64,000 nt of DNA. Source: Bidens hawaiensis (Eukaryota; Streptophyta; Magnoliopsida; Asterales; Asteraceae). How positions within the stretch are numbered: the stretch's first letter is position 1; the number at the start of each line of letters is the position of its first letter. The notes under the pieces were generated by a model that did not search any database, was not told the origin of the DNA, and saw nothing but the letters and a program-made list of their open reading frames with translations. Made by a program: the position numbers and the translations under genes. The stretch is from contig JAIQDT010000674.1 of assembly GCA_021521415.1 (NCBI GenBank), forward strand, positions 310,001 to 374,000, read 5' to 3'. Below are positions 44,217 to 56,077 of the stretch, one piece after another.

Positions 44217-44729
44217 TAGGGGTACAAGCGAGCCGAGCTGTTTGTGAGTTACTCGAGGCTGGCTCGTTAAAAACCTCGAATGAGCCGAGCCTAATAGAAG
44301 TTAACGGCGTTATACTTTTTACCAAATTTCAAACTAATGTTATAGGGTTTTTGATCGGGATGCGGATACAAGTCGATTGTGTAAAACTTAGCTCGAAGCG
44401 TTGATCCAAACGGCTTGATTTTTGTTAATTGTAAGTTCAAAGACTTGAATTGAAGCATTGTTTCGTCTTTTTAGAGCGTCGATTCGAACTAAGTTTTACA
44501 TTAATCGACTCGTATTCTCGTTCCTATCAAAAGCCTTAAAACATTAGCTTGAAATTAATTTATAAATGATAAATGAGCCAAGCCCGAGCTGAGCTCAGGT
44601 TTGAAAATCTACTCACGAGCCGAGCTCGGGCTTTGGAAATAGAGCCCGAAATGAGCCGAGATCGAGCTCGAGCTCTGTGTAAGTTAAGCGAGCCGAGCTC
44701 GGGCTCGGCTTGACTCGTTTGCACCCTTA
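44217..44729. mobile_element. hAT-type MITE, GAGCCGAG-rich
   Basis: 513 bp. Ends TAGGGGTACAAGCGAG and the complement of TAAGGGTGCAAACGAG; 8-bp target duplication ACGTAAGC/GCGTAAGC (7 of 8). TAGGG-type ends and an 8-bp duplication indicate the hAT superfamily. The interior is rich in GAGCCGAGC/GCTCGGCT words. It lies upstream of the decarboxylase promoter. Confidence 0.85.
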
Positions 44730-45118
44730 GCGTAAGCTTCATGACTTTCTTTATGAAAGATTATGAGTTTGGCTCTCGCTTGAAGTAATTTGTTCTGGAT
44801 TGAGTATGTGATCTATTTTCGCAGTTGTGGGTTTCCTAATGAGGTTAGTAGGTCGGGTCACCATGTGATGTTCTTCGGGCGAAAGAGTACGTGATCCCTT
44901 TCCCAAGGTAATCTTGGGTGTCCGAGCCTTTGTTATTAAAAAATAAATGTTTCTCGTTATCGGGCGTCCTAACAATCATGTTTCTTATTTGGTTGTTAAA
45001 AGATAGCTAGCACTACTGGCGTATTAGACATTTACATCTCATCCTTTATCCGCAACTCTATTCTTAATTTTGTGAGAAAATGAGAAAAGTAACACACAAA
45101 ACACCTCTCTATCTCATT

Positions 45119-45394
45119 TAGGGCTGTCCACGAGTCGAGCCCGAGTCGAGCCAGGGTAGTTTTGAGCTCAGGCTCAAAATTAAACGAGGCAACTTAGCTA
45201 GGCTCTAGCTCGATTTTGAAGTTAAATGAGCTTAAGATCAAGCCATGACTCGAGCCGAGCCTGGGTCAATTTTGGCTCGGTTACAAAAAAAAAAATCCAA
45301 ATCAGCTCAGGATATTTCAAAACAACTTTTATAGCTAGTTTTATTCGAGTTTTTATCGAGCGAGCCATGAGCCCGAGCTTTGTGAACAACCCTA
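45119..45394. mobile_element. hAT-type MITE, short variant
   Basis: 276 bp. Ends TAGGGCTGTCCACGAG and the complement of TAGGGTTGTTCACAAAG; target duplication ATCTCATT/ATCTCATC (7 of 8). It contains GAGTCGAGCC-type words like its neighbour but with different termini, so it is a related family. Confidence 0.85.
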
Positions 45395-45402
45395 ATCTCA
45401 TC

Positions 45403-45891
45403 CTCAATGCCCATTCATATCACCTATATTTTTATGGAAAAACAACTAATCCTGTAAATTAATTTCTCACTAATTACTAATTCACTATTTATCTCCGATC
45501 TTTCTTTTAATAATCTTTGTGGGTGAATATGAGTGAAGAAAGAGAAAAATAAAATAATAAAAAGAAGAATAAATAAGTATTATTTAATTAAATACAACTA
45601 AATATTGAAAATAAAATGTTTGAACAGTAGGAAAAATGAGTTTTTTTATCAGGTATGAAAATGTATTTTTCGCATTTTAGACACAGTTAAACATATGAAA
45701 CGGTTACTAAAATCCTAAGTAGTTTTATTGTGTTCTATATTGTGGAGCTTCGCAATGAATAACCAATCCGCATTCAAAGCGAAGCTAAGATGAATAAAAT
45801 ATCGATGCTCGAAGTTGGTGTTTTGCATGTTAAAGTTGTAAAATTTTTTAACAAATAAAGTGGAGGAAGTGGGAACTTACCCCATTGGAGG
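45403..45891. other. unclassified AT-rich spacer
   Basis: No coding or repeat signal recognised. Confidence 0.5.
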
Positions 45892-45896
45892 GTTTA

Positions 45897-47484
45897 TGTA
45901 AGGCCCCGAACCCGAAAATCTTAATTAACGTTAGATTTATTCATAAACATAGTCTAAACATCAAAGTTAATTCAAACTTTAGCGGAATAACATTCTTACA
46001 TAAAATATTTCAAAAAATAACTTGTCTTTAGTATTTAAACATAACATAAGCAATTCATTTCTTCTTCTTCGGAGGCCTGCTGATCTTCTAATAGCCTTCT
46101 GTACTCCTCAAGCTAGTTATTGTTACCTATTTGTTTCCGTACACACTAAAAATCAGCTATGCTAAGCAAATTCAAGGGTAGGTCACAAGTTATTCATACA
46201 CAAACATTCTTCACATTCGTATCATAAGATACTATTTTACCACATAACTTTCACCGACATTCTTACTTTCTTTCTACGTTCTACATTCTTTGTTCTTCGC
46301 AAATATTATAGGGCTTGCACCATAATTCTTCACAAGTATTAGAAGGGTCAAACCCTCATTCTCTACAAGTATTTCCAAGGTTTGTTCCCCGATTCTTCGC
46401 AAGTATTATAAGGGCTCGCTCCATAATTCTTCGCAAGTATTTTTAGTTCTTGCTCCTCGATTTAATGTAAGTATTATAAGGCTTGTTCTCTAATTCTTCA
46501 CAAGTAATTCCTGGGCTCTCTCCCCAGTTCTTAACATACATGCATGCATGCATGCATACATAATAATTAAACACATTCACACTATACAATTGTAATTAAA
46601 GGTATGTATAACACATTCTTCACTTACGAGTATGTGCACTAGCCTAAAATATTAATTAAAGGAAAGAGGCTAGAAACTCATTTAGATATGGTTGCATTCT
46701 GAGTTAATAGTAATCCCCTTCTTTAGCTTGGCACGACTAATTGTTATTACACAAGTAACAATATTACTCATTAATCTACTACAAGTAGCTTAGCTTCACG
46801 AACCCTAGTTCGCACTATAAAATCTGACTCGCTTTACAAAATCTAACCTGCTATGGATAGTCCGATTCGCTTTACAAAATTCAATTTGCATTACAAATCC
46901 AAATCAAAAATAGGTTTTGCTATTCAGATCCGTGGCAAAATGCGAAATCTGTTTGCGATATGAATAAAATGATTTGCGAATGAAAATAGACGAATCAGAT
47001 ATAGACTTCGTTTAGTATACTAACTATTGCAAATATAAGCCAACTGCGCAAGATATATCTAGTTTTAAAGTTTGCTTTCAAGATCTAAATCTTACTTTAA
47101 GGGTCTTTAAGGATGGAATCTTTACCAGTTCGGGCTTGAAATGGTAGATATAATGAAGCAGGTTTCACAAATCTTTTTAGTCTACCTTGGATCTATGCTT
47201 GGATATAACCAGATCTTCGATCTGACACGAAAAACTTTCTAGGATTTCTAGAGCTTAAGTGTGTGCGTTAGGGTGAATAATGGTGGATGTTAGGGTTTAA
47301 GGATTCTTAGGTGGTAGTTAAACTACCTTAGACCCATGGACTTAAGCACATAATACCACTCAAATCCATTCTTTATTTAAGGCCACGATTCATTAATTAT
47401 TTAATTAATTAAATAACTAACAAAACCAAGCATAAAACAATAACAACTCTTTATTTATTATTTTTCAAAATTTTGGATGTTACG
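45897..47484. mobile_element. probable solo LTR
   Basis: 1,588 bp beginning TGTAAGGCCCCGAAC and ending GGATGTTACG (CA to CG change at the last base). Flanks GTTTA/ATTTA agree in 4 of 5 bases. No primer site or coding region. The left part (CCCGAA...TTTAGCGGAATAACATTC) has the organisation of LTRs in the TGTAACGCCCC...GCGGAA group. Confidence 0.6.
46290..46525. repeat. ~40-bp minisatellite
   Basis: Six or so diverged copies of a unit like ATTCTTCGCAAGTATTATAA followed by GGGCTTGCTCC, inside the solo LTR. A (GCAT)n stretch follows at 46540-46560. Confidence 0.75.
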
Positions 47485-47624
47485 ATTTATAAGGAGGGGC
47501 ACTCCTCACTTGGTGTTCCCTTTAAAAGAGTCGCACTCAAGTGAAAACCTTAAAGGGTCACCCTTTTCTCGCACACGAGCTATCGCAACGCATCTGATCT
47601 CCTTGGCGGATCAACCGTCGTGTG

Positions 47625-48153
47625 TAGGGGTGCAAATGAGCCGAGCTACTCGCGAGCTACTCAAGATTGGCTCGTTAAAAAGCTCGATCGAGCCGAGCTT
47701 CATCGAGCCCGAGCCTGAGCTTGAACCTAAAAATAAGCTCGTTTAATAAACGAGCCCGAGCTCGAGCTTCGCTTATCGAGCTCAAGCCGGCTTGCGAACC
47801 TAAACAAGCCTGTTATTTATATAATTTTTTAAAATATATATTAAGAATTATTAATTAATATATATAATGTTATGAAAATATAAATAAAAATAACTAAATA
47901 ATATATATTATTTTATACATAAAGTTATAATAGAAAAAATATATAAAAATATTATATAAAAAAGAGTTGATATATAGCAAACGAGTCGAGCCCGAGCCGA
48001 GCTCGAGCTTGAAAATCTACCCACGAGCCAAGCTCGAGCTTTGAAAATAAAGCTCAAAACGAGCCGAGCTCGAACTCGAGCTCTATGTAAGCTAAACGAG
48101 CCGAGCTCGAGCCAAGTCGAGCTCAGGCTCGTCTCGGTTCGTTTGCACCCCTA
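47625..48153. mobile_element. hAT-type MITE, GAGCCGAG-rich, perfect TSD
   Basis: 529 bp with ends TAGGGGTGCAAATGAGCCGA and the complement of TAGGGGTGCAAACGAACCGA. Perfect 8-bp duplication GTCGTGTG at 47617-47624 and 48154-48161. Same family as 44217-44729. It has an AT-rich middle and GAGCTCGAGC palindromic words near both ends; no transposase. Confidence 0.93.
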
Positions 48154-48161
48154 GTCGTGTG

Positions 48162-48882
48162 CCAGGTTATGGCGTTACACTTGGCGGACTAGGTTGAGAT
48201 GGCGTGCAAATGGTAACCAACAACGTACTGCAATGCATGAGGCAGACCAGAATGCGCACATATGTCCGCAACTCCTTGTGTGGGGCACGCTTGATGTGTT
48301 TAGACAATGGCGGCTGGAATGTGTGGCGTGCCCACTTGGTCAGGGCTTATAAGTGGAACAGATGTAACAAACTGTTACATTACAACGAAAATTGAAAATT
48401 TACTAGAAAATTTTTTGAAAATTATTCTTTTACATGAATTGAAAATTGAAACAGAATTAACGAACTGTTACATGCAAAACAATAACAGTTTAATACATCT
48501 GCTTAAATTTTTAATTAGTGTTAAAAAAATTCATATGCATTATATGTAGATTAAATTTACTAGAATAATTTTAAGGATTCTTTTTTTACACGAATCGAAA
48601 ATTGAACTAAAATTTTTGAAAATTCTTCATTTACATGAATAAAAACCCCTTCATTTAACTAAAATCCCTTCCATTTTATAAAACTTAGTTTTCAGCCTTG
48701 TCAGATCCTTCTCGTGCATTTAGCCGATTTAATTCTTCGATTATTGTTTCTTTTAAATGAAAGTCTTGCATTAATCTCAATAAGGTTGTAGCTACATATT
48801 TTATTGTATATGTTTTTAGTTGAAAAACATGCAGAATAAAATATGTACCAAACATAGTCATTTTTATAGTATAGCAACGTAG
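48162..48882. other. unclassified spacer
   Basis: Short plus frames at 48204-48395 and 48307-48549 show no domain. A diverged word pair (ACTAGAAAATTTTTTGAAAA / TTACATGAATTGAAAATTGA) is repeated at 48400-48640. Confidence 0.4.
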
Positions 48883-48899
48883 TTGTTGTACTTGTTTTT

Positions 48900-49914
48900 T
48901 TTTGAAACGACCAACTAAGTAACGCCGGGTATTCCGTACGCGGCCCTCATTGGTTAAAGGTAGCCCGAGCCGGCCACGAGTCCAGACGGACGGAGCCCTA
49001 GCGGTCCACCTATTGAGGGATTCCCGGATAAAACCCGACCTCCACGCCCGCCAAACGGCACGACAGAGAGAAACCGGTAAAACCGGGTGAGATCAGGACT
49101 CGAACCCTGGCAAGCCAGGGTCATCCCTCATATCTCTAGGGGTGAGCAAGATAAGGATCAGACCCTTGAAACCCATTTACCCGACTCGTAAAACCCTTAA
49201 TTAGACCCGAATATATAATATAGGTCGGGTAAAGGTATTTAAATTTCACCTTAAAGGGTAAAAGGGTTTCAAGGGTCCGACCCTTTTTCAAACCCTTTAC
49301 CCGTTTACTAGTTTCTAGATAGCTAGATATACATCAGATTCGTGATTAATCTGAAAAAATGTAGGAGAGGTTTGTATTTTATATTGATTCATCATAAATT
49401 TCCCAACTACTAAGAAAAATAAAAATAAAAGGCCACAATACTGATTGGAAACATACATATATTAAAATTACTGAATTGTTCTCTACATGTAATTTGTGAA
49501 TGTGAATATTATTTGCATCGGTTCAAATGGTTGATAAACTTTCGAAGTTAGAGTTTACTATATTATTAAATGAAAGTATAATTGTTCTAGGATTTATATA
49601 TTAAAGTCATATATGATATACGCAACTAGTAAATGCAGAAAATGAGTTGTGATTACTGCTTTAAAGAGTAAAGGGTTGGACCATTGAAACCCTTATTTAT
49701 ACCCGACCCTTTTATTGTTTGGAGGGTAGGGTCTCGGGTCTACATTTCTTCCTAAAAGGATAAAAGGTCCGGGTAGGGTATTAGGTAAAAGGGTAGGGTC
49801 TTACCCTTTGAACAGTCCTACATATCTCCCATATAAATTGGTGATAGTGAGGTTTGATCCCCTTACCTCTCACTAGTAAAATGAGTGCTCTACTGTTGAA
49901 CCACATCCAATTTA
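48900..49914 (-). mobile_element. SINE, interrupted by a hAT MITE
   Basis: On the minus strand it starts near 49912 with a tRNA-like head: TGGTTCAACAGTAGAGCAC (A box) and GGGGATCAAACCTC (B box). It ends at 48900 in an A-run (T9 on the plus strand). Near-perfect 17-bp target duplication TTGTTGTACTTGTTTTT / TTGTTGTGCTTGTTTTT at 48883-48899 and 49915-49931. Without the nested MITE (49137-49820 and one 8-bp duplication) it is about 320 bp. Confidence 0.8.
49137..49820. mobile_element. hAT-type MITE nested in the SINE
   Basis: 684 bp. Ends TAGGGGTGAGCAAG and the complement of TAGGACTGTTCAAAGG; perfect 8-bp duplication CATATCTC at 49129-49136 and 49821-49828. The interior repeats AGGGTCGGACCCTT/GGGTAAAAGGGT-like words. 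No transposase. Confidence 0.9.
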
Positions 49915-49931
49915 TTGTTGTGCTTGTTTTT

Positions 49932-50635
49932 AGTTAAAGAAATGCCATAACAGAAAATAATCTCTAGCTATTTGTGTGCAAAAGATAAATCATTCAATTA
50001 CTTTTAATGTTACAATGTTATATATTTAGTATTTCTTACAAGTTACCTTGTTATATTATCATCGACCAATATGGTCATAATTGATCATACTTGTTATATA
50101 ACTTAGGGGGTGTTTGGGATTCTTTATTTTTGCCTCCTAATGGCTTTTAACTTATTAAAAAGTTAAAAAAGTGTTTGGGTTTGCTTAATAATAATATGTG
50201 AGAGGAAAGTTTCACAAGTCAAAAGGTTGTAACTTATAACCAGAGACGGATTTAGAGCTTGGCTACGGTGGGCTGATGCCCACCGTCCGTCGGCCGTAGT
50301 GCCATGTTTGCATGTTCAAATTATTAGTATTTAACAAGTCAATAATTGGTAAGTGCTAACCGTCAATATTATGCTTCTTGAACATCTAAAGTTAGAAAAG
50401 AAGAAGGAAGACATAGTATTTATGAGTTTGCCATTGGAGGCGACTCTATGCTATGAATATCAAACTTCAAAGATCAGACTAAAAGAAGTGAAGTAACTTT
50501 ATACTCTTATAGTGACATATGTGCCAATGTGTTACATTCTACATTTAATTTTTTTAAATTGATTTAGAGAGAAGGGAAAATAGGCGAGTGGCTACAAACA
50601 ATTTATCCATTACTTTTCTTAAATATATATTTCCT
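49932..50635. other. unclassified spacer
   Basis: GGGGGTGTTTGGGATTC near 50106 resembles a transposon end, but I found no partner. Nothing coding. Confidence 0.4.
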
Positions 50636-50638
50636 TAA

Positions 50639-51245
50639 GGGTCTGTTTGGTATAAGGTAATGGAATGAATAAAGGAATGGAATGAACAAAGGAATGAAAT
50701 GGATCATTACCATTCCATTGTCTTGTTTGATCACCATATAGGAATGAAATTAATCATCACTTTATATTATTTTGTTTAAATAGTAAACTACACACACATA
50801 CGATTTTCATCAATTAATAGAGAAGAAATAACATAACAGTGATATAATAATATAAATAAAATTATAATTTTATAATAATAATAATAATCGTTATATACTT
50901 ATATATTATAATAGAAAAGTAACATCAATTACAAAATAATAATTATAATAATGATAATAGCTATATTGTAATAGAAAAAATAATATTAATAGTAACATAA
51001 TAATTATAATATTAATTATTATTGTTGTTGTTGTTGTTGTTTGTGACTTTTTTTCATTCCATTCCTTGAAGGAATGAAAAAACACCTTATCTTAAGGAAT
51101 GAAAAAACCTATAAATGGAAACAATTGTATTATTTTGGAATAATGATCGATTTCATTGATACATGACAACCAAACATTTTTAATTCCATTCATTTGGAAT
51201 CATATATTTCATTCCAACCTCTATTCATTTATACCAAGCACTACC
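50639..51245. mobile_element. Tourist-like (PIF/Harbinger) MITE
   Basis: 607 bp. Ends GGGTCTGTTTGGTATAAGG and the complement of GGTAGTGCTTGGTATAAA; 3-bp duplication TAA at 50636-50638 and 51246-51248. A TWA target and GGG..GTTTGGT ends fit the PIF/Harbinger superfamily. Subterminal regions are full of GGAATGAAAT words in opposite orientations; the middle is AT-rich. Confidence 0.8.
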
Positions 51246-51414
51246 TAAGTGATTTTTTTGTTTACTCTATGCTTAGTTAAAGTAAATACATATTTTCTTT
51301 ACCGGATATTATCGGAACATAGAACAATTTAAACTTTCAATTACTAAATTTACTTATAGAATTTATTATTTTAATTAATAACATTTCAAATACATATATA
51401 TATATATATATATA

Positions 51415-51739
51415 GGGGAGAGATATTTTGAGAACCATGTTGAATTTTAAGAATTTAAGAACTTCATTCTAGGCCACACATTTAATTAAATGGATTGGAA
51501 TATGTGGTTGAGATTAAATCTAGCAAAAAAGTCAAAGTAAGAGAGAGAATAAATATGTAAGTGGTTACACTAACTTTTACGTCCGTTACACATGTGTAAA
51601 AAGTCGACTCGGTGCGTACAAAATTCTGTAATTTTCTTACGTGTATGTAACTTACATATATTACGCATGTGTAAAAAAAATCGTTACACTGAGTTCTTTC
51701 GAGTTCTTAAAACTCAAAAAGGTTCTTAATTGAAATCTC

Positions 51740-51741
<2 letters not shown>
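51415..51741 (-). mobile_element. TA-flanked foldback MITE (copy 2)
   Basis: Reverse-complement copy of 1555-1891, including its conserved inner words (TACACATGTGTAAAAAGT, ACGCATGTGTAAAAAAA) and both terminal inverted repeats. Again bounded by (TA)n on each side. Confidence 0.85.
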
Positions 51742-51780
<39 letters not shown>

Positions 51781-52137
51781 GTGTTAAAATAAAATACTAA
51801 TACTAATATAAAGCATGAAGAAGCAGTTATATAATTGATGCATATTAATGAAAGAAGAACACTTGATTTTAAAGAGTGGTGTGTAAAAATATTAATTTAC
51901 CTCTTGTGCGTCCTGAAAGTTTATTTTGTTCTGAACCTTCAAAATAATTGGTCGGTCCTGTTATCTATGACCCAAACTATTTTTCACCCAATCCATTTTG
52001 TGCCCACCCTAGAAAAATTCCTCGATCCGTTTTTTCAATAAATCATAAGAAGGTAAAAATATGGAATCGCAAACACCATTCATCTTTAAGTTTGTATTAG
52101 ATCATCTCAATTTGTATTATATTTTTGATTAGTTTTT
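51742..52137. other. unclassified spacer
   Basis: Starts with a (TA)n run. The 68-codon frame at 51835-52041 (VHPIHFVPTL-like tail) shows no domain. Confidence 0.4.
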
Positions 52138-52427
52138 ATCAATGTTGTTGAGACCGGATCGGAACGACCAGTCTGATCGGGATTCGGTCAACCGACCGGT
52201 CCAGTTCTATATAGATCGTCAGGCTTCCAGAAAACCAGCCGATTCGAACCGTTCACCGGTCTGACTCGGAAACCAAACCGGTTAATTATGAATTTTTTTT
52301 TAAATTCCTTTTTTCAGCCTTAATCGTCGTTTTAGGGAGAAAAGCTGTTATGGGGGTCCAACCGGTTGAACCGGTGAACCAGTTACCCGTCCGGTTCATT
52401 GTCCGATATGGTTATTAAAACATTGAT
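52138..52427. mobile_element. foldback MITE rich in CCGGTT/AACCGG
   Basis: About 290 bp with imperfect inverted ends (CAATGTTGTTGAGACCGGAT against CAATGTTTTAATAACCATAT) and internal AACCGGTTGAACCGGTGAAC-type words. Target duplication not resolved. Confidence 0.5.
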
Positions 52428-53120
52428 TTTTGTATTATTTCCAGTATTTTGTTTGTCCATATCTTGAAGACATGTAGTAATGAATACGATAAACATATGC
52501 AGGTGATCGGTATAGGATAATAGACACTTTTCATCCCATATTCATCTTTTTACTAAAATTAGAATAAATATAGTTGGCATTCTTATTTTGGTTCATTCGA
52601 CAGATATGTTTCGAGTAAAAAACATTATACCTAAATAATTAAGAATTTTAGACTACTCATCAACGTTAACCAATAGCTTAGATTATATCGATTGTCTAAA
52701 ATAATTCAGAGTATGAGTAAAAAAACATTAGACCTAAATAATAAAGAATCTTTACTTGTAACCTAGTGGTTGAATATCTGGGTTTTTCAATGGAGATCAA
52801 AGTTAGATCCTTACCCGAGTCATTTTTTATGGATTATGACAATAAATGATTTGAGCAAGGCCTTGCGAGGTTGCCAGTTTGAATCGCGAGCCCACCTGGG
52901 TTTTCGTCTCATTGTGTGTTACGCTAAAGAGTTCTTTTCTTTTGGTGGCACAACGATTGTCAGGTGCAAGCCGGCAGTGTGGTTTCCTGGGGGAACGTCC
53001 AAGCCAAACTCTGAAAGCTAGTGTGAGCCCAGTTAAAACAACATAGTCTGACCAGAGTATGTCTACTCATTTAAAATTGCCGTCTAAACATCTCGTCACT
53101 ATATCTGACATTCTCGGGAG
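52428..53120. other. spacer with tRNA-like repeat
   Basis: CCTAGTGGTTGAATATCTGG (52760) and GGTTGCCAGTTTGAATCGC (52867) resemble pol III A and B boxes of a decayed SINE on the plus strand, but they are too far apart for an intact head. No gene. Confidence 0.35.
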
Positions 53121-53302
53121 TGTTATAAATATATTAATATTATGGTTGCCAGCACCTAGTATAGATTAGAATCTTCCATAAGTTTTCATCTCCTATAAAT
53201 ATTCCATTGTTTCTTATTGTATTATACACACCTTATTAATGAAATACTTTCTTTCTCCCTTCCTCTCTCGTATTATTGTGCTATGAGGCTAACTTTATAA
53301 CG
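53121..53302 (+). mobile_element. possible short Copia-type solo LTR
   Basis: TGTTATAAA at 53121 and TTTATAACG at 53302 are inverted ends. Between them are a TATA box (CCTATAAATATTCC at about 53191), a TTAATGAAAT polyadenylation-like word and a pyrimidine-rich stretch, the usual order in small Copia LTRs. No target duplication seen. Confidence 0.4.
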
Positions 53303-53578
53303 ATCACCTATTAAATGACCGTATTCAGTTTCAGACTTTAAAAGCAACACTCGATCTTCTTATTTTTGGATGCAAACTTTTAGCTTTACCGATATAAACT
53401 TGGATTCCAATTTCTACAACTTTTGTGAGACTACAAAAAAAAAAAGGTTCGAGATTCGTATGATGATAATCATTGTTTTAATTCTTATCAATTTTATAAA
53501 AACTTATGAAATATTAGTGTGTAAAATATATAGTTTAGAGTGGTATTTATATGAGGATAAATATGGTATATGTTAATA
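53303..53578. other. unclassified spacer
   Basis: The 68-codon frame at 53370-53576 is Ile/Lys-rich with no domain. Confidence 0.4.
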
Positions 53579-54863
53579 TTAGTTTTAGAGCCCGTGTCAC
53601 ACACGGGATAATTCAAATTATAAAATTATAAATAAAAAAAATAATTACATAGCGTATATGAAAAAAATGTATTACATCTGTGCTTGTATCTATACAATGT
53701 GTACATAAATTGATTTTATTTATATCACAAAATGATTTTTTTTAAATAAACTTAATAAAAAAAATGTCCGTGCAAAAACGTACCCGAGAATGCTTCTTTC
53801 TATTGAAAAATTCATTCACGGTGCCATATATGTATAATTGAAAGACTTTTGGTTATGAACCAATTTCGGAAATAAAGCTTCTCATACGATAGTAGTTCTA
53901 ACCACTCAGCCTAAATACAAAAGGAGCGTTATATATTTATCAATTTACCACCCATCAAAGGAAAGTAGAACATTAAATTATAACAATGGGTATTCTTCAA
54001 GAGCTATGTTTTTCTGAGCTACACCATGAAAAAATTTTTGATAAGTTTTAAGGGCTCGACTTTGTCATAATGACAACATAAAAAATAACATGTTAACCCA
54101 TTCAATTTTGTGAATATTCATTTGAGCATACTTTTGCATGACATGCTTCTCATATAACGTTCTGATCACCATTGAAGGAAAAATTAATGTTGACATTAAT
54201 ATTTCAAATTTGATAAAAGTTAGAAGCATTGATAGGCATGGGGGTGGCACGTCGAAAGTGTTCACAATCTTTTCTTATATTTTAATAGTTGATGGAAAAA
54301 TAGTTAGTTTGCCAAATCCCAAACCTTTTGATTATTTCAAAAAATGCTCTTAAAAATAAATTTGAAACCGGCCGAATCATGTTTAAACTTTTAACTTTCA
54401 TACTTTTGACATTTTAAAGTTAACACTTTGAACCTATAACAAATTTGACGATAAATCTATTTGCATTCTCAAACTTTTAAAAATACTCAAAATTTTCATA
54501 TTTGACCCGTTACAAATTTTAACCTAAATGCAGTTAATTTGTACCAAACAATTTATTTACCAACTTTTAACCCATAAAATCAAATTTAAGTTCTACAAAA
54601 AACCCGAAACAAATTTCATTTGAGAAACATGATTTGTTGTTGATTTTTGAAATTCACCAAGTATTTTAAAATATATAGTAAAATAATATTTATATTTATA
54701 AAAATATATAGATATTATATAAATATAGTGTAAAAGGAAAACAAATCATTATTGGTTTATTACATATATTAGGGTATATTAGTTTTAGAGGAAAAAAAAT
54801 TGTAAAAATTAACCAAAACATGACAAATGTTCACATTTATTTTACTTTATTAGAATAGGTAGA
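53579..54863 (-). mobile_element. complete short non-autonomous Helitron
   Basis: 1,285 bp. On the minus strand it starts TCTACCTATTCTAATAAAG at 54863 and ends with hairpin CCCGTGT-GTG-ACACGGG followed by CTCTAAAACTAA at 53579. Flanks are A (53578) and T (54864), the expected AT host site with no target duplication. No Rep/helicase; interior AT-rich and non-coding. Confidence 0.85.
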
Positions 54864-55627
54864 TTTTTTTTTGAGACTTGGAGGGGTAGGGGTACCTCTA
54901 TGGCCCTAATGTGAAAGAAAAATTAATTTTGATGTTCAAGCCTATATATGGTATCGGGGCCCTTATCATTTTGAGAACAACGTGGCTTGACTTTTTAATA
55001 CAAATCTAAGCTCACCATTAAAATTAAGGGAAAAAAAATCTTAAATTGGTGGGTCTGACAAATAAATTAAACAGTTAAAACAGCAACACTTAACCATAAT
55101 GCTGACTGCCCAGTTCGATATTTCTTCGACACCAGCATCCACGTGTCGGACATCAGCCAACAGCCTTAAAAAATCTCCTGCTACACTGTAAGTTCTTTTA
55201 AAGTTAGAGTTATAATATATTTGAAATTACTCTTAATATTGTTGTTTAGGTTAAATTGTTTACAGACAATGAAGCCTGTAAGTCCAGTCTATTGTTTACG
55301 AAATAGTATTGGAAGAAACCGGATCATGTTTAAAACCGGTTTGGAGACACGAATGTTCAACCCAATCATACCGGTTTGGAATTGAAACCGTTTTAGGACA
55401 AAAAAACTAGTTTTTTTGGCATGTTTGTCTAATCAAGTCACGTCCAAACTAGTTTGAGGGAACGAGACCACGGACCGACGGGCTAGGTCTTGAAACAAAC
55501 CGATTTGAGTTGCTGCTGGGTCGGGTTGGAAATATGTTCTTTATTCCTAAACCGTTTTTTAACATGTATAGGTTAGAAGGGCATATAAGTTCACACACAC
55601 AATCATTTCATTCTTCTTAACTAATTC
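54864..55627. other. unclassified spacer
   Basis: ACCGGTTTGGA-type words at 55318-55420 suggest a decayed repeat. No gene. Confidence 0.4.
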
Positions 55628-55983
55628 GGGTTCGTGAAACCCCATGAAGATTTCCTATGTATGAGTGTTAGGGGTGTTAGTTTATGGAAAGTACCCGATA
55701 AGCGCCCTCAAGGAAACCAACTGGTGCCCTAACACCCTTATCGGTTTAATGTTATTTTATAATCATTTGTGTGTTTTTACATGATCCAGTTTTAACAAAC
55801 CCATGGGGTTCGTGAAACCCCATGAAGATTTCCTATGTATGAGTGTTAGGGGTGTTAGTTTATGGAAAGTACCCGATAAGCGCCCTCAAGGAAACCAACT
55901 GGTGCCCTAACACCCTTATCGGTTTAATGTTATTTTATAATCATTTGTGTGTTTTTACATGATCCAGTTTTAACAAACCCATG
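55628..55983. repeat. 178-bp tandem duplication
   Basis: Two practically identical units from GGGTTCGTGAAACCCCATGA (55628 and 55806). Each contains a small fold-back GTGTTAGGGGTGTTAG...GTGCCCTAACACCC. The identity points to a recent duplication. Confidence 0.93.
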
Positions 55984-56077
55984 TATATTACCCGTATTCA
56001 AAATTCTTGTATGTGACTATGACTTCTCCCTGAGCAATGACACTGCTAGCAGCATTACATGCAGCAAAGTCGGGTTC

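Noticed and set aside
44560..48150. Short regular repeats resembling a CRISPR array
   Set aside because: The GAGCCGAGC words are irregular in spacing, lie within hAT MITEs and the DNA is plant nuclear.
50101..50120. GGGGGTGTTTGGG-type transposon end
   Set aside because: No matching inverted end or target duplication found, so no element can be delimited.
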